64,000 nt of DNA, taken from Anaerolineaceae bacterium. Lineage in GTDB: Bacteria; Chloroflexota; Anaerolineae; Anaerolineales; Anaerolineaceae. Numbering within the stretch: position 1 is the stretch's first letter; the number at the start of each line of letters is the position of its first letter. A program made the translations under genes and the position numbers. Shown here piece by piece: positions 63,954-64,000 of this stretch. Where the stretch lies: positions 251,969-315,968 of the forward strand of contig JAENZD010000003.1 of the NCBI GenBank assembly GCA_016841445.1, given 5' to 3'. The notes under the pieces are model-generated. The model did not search any database and had not been told where the DNA came from. It saw only the letters and a program-made list of their open reading frames with translations.

Positions 63954-64000
63954 TTAACCCTTTAGGGGGTTGAGGGCGGAACGCCCGAAACAGAAAACCA
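63954..64000 (+). mobile_element. left end of a second IS200/IS605-family copy (runs off the window)
   Basis: These 47 bp equal 9473-9519 exactly, including the GGGCG-gaa-CGCCC hairpin and the start of the CCACCGGC hairpin. tnpA should follow beyond the window. Confidence 0.9.

Noticed and set aside
1-64000. CRISPR array or defence island
   Set aside because: No regularly spaced repeat series and no cas, restriction or toxin genes were seen.

Overview
The window looks like a contig from a mid-GC, anaerobic-type member of the Chloroflexota, most probably class Anaerolineae. This is inferred from gene content: a bacterial Elp3, many lipoproteins with Pro/Thr linkers (PTPTPTR), a DnaB/DnaD-like/AAA+ helicase-loader operon, an alpha-2-macroglobulin-like lipoprotein, FmdB, bifunctional nuclease and CIRCE-controlled groESL. 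No species can be named from sequence alone.

Layout. 1-9.4 kb: end of a PD40 beta-propeller gene, a selenocysteine tRNA (minus strand), a GH13 glycosidase, an RlmI-like methyltransferase diverging from a ZIP metal transporter with a perfect palindrome between them, a small methyltransferase, an M50/CBS protease, Elp3 and a Bax-inhibitor-1-like protein. 9.47-10.18 kb: an IS200/IS605-type element; the left end of a second copy closes the window at 63,954. 10.5-15.3 kb: VOC protein, aminoglycoside-phosphotransferase-like kinase, a three-gene overlapping operon (quinate-dehydrogenase-like protein, MobA-like nucleotidyltransferase, PAP2 phosphatase) and a HAD phosphatase. 15.4-27.3 kb: the giant alpha-2-macroglobulin-like lipoprotein without a thioester motif, rhomboid protease/guanylate kinase, FmdB, and envelope proteins. 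27.5-33.5 kb: a structured leader or small RNA with terminator, a polar amino-acid ABC transporter, then an operon of a site-2 protease, an orphan solute-binding lipoprotein and RNase HI. 33.7-41.2 kb: a sensor kinase/OmpR-type regulator pair followed by a sulfate-type ABC operon whose promoter carries four TCACA half-sites at 11-12 bp spacing (Pho-box geometry) and whose ATPase is fused to two universal-stress-like domains. 41.6-48.6 kb: two secreted proteins, then the copper operon csoR-copZ-copA (minus strand) ending in a rhodanese gene, and two membrane proteins. 48.7-52.8 kb: dnaB, a DnaD-like gene and a double-AAA+ DnaC-like loader, plus bifunctional nuclease. 53.1-64 kb: an orphan regulator, an HEXXH membrane protein, HAD hydrolase, acyltransferase, DnaJ-like protein, 6-phosphogluconolactonase, twin membrane-anchored TPR proteins and groES-groEL.

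The most striking observation is that the rhodanese gene at the end of the copper operon is not truncated: the in-frame TGA sits where relatives have a cysteine (CxC-P becomes CTU-P), the reading frame continues for 40 conserved residues, and a bacterial SECIS-like hairpin starts 14 nt after the TGA. With the tRNA-Sec gene in the same window this strongly suggests a selenocysteine-containing rhodanese. The second is the kinase/regulator plus sulfate-transport cassette with its Pho-box-like operator and ATPase-USP-USP fusion. The third is the tandem AAA+ helicase loader in the dnaB operon.
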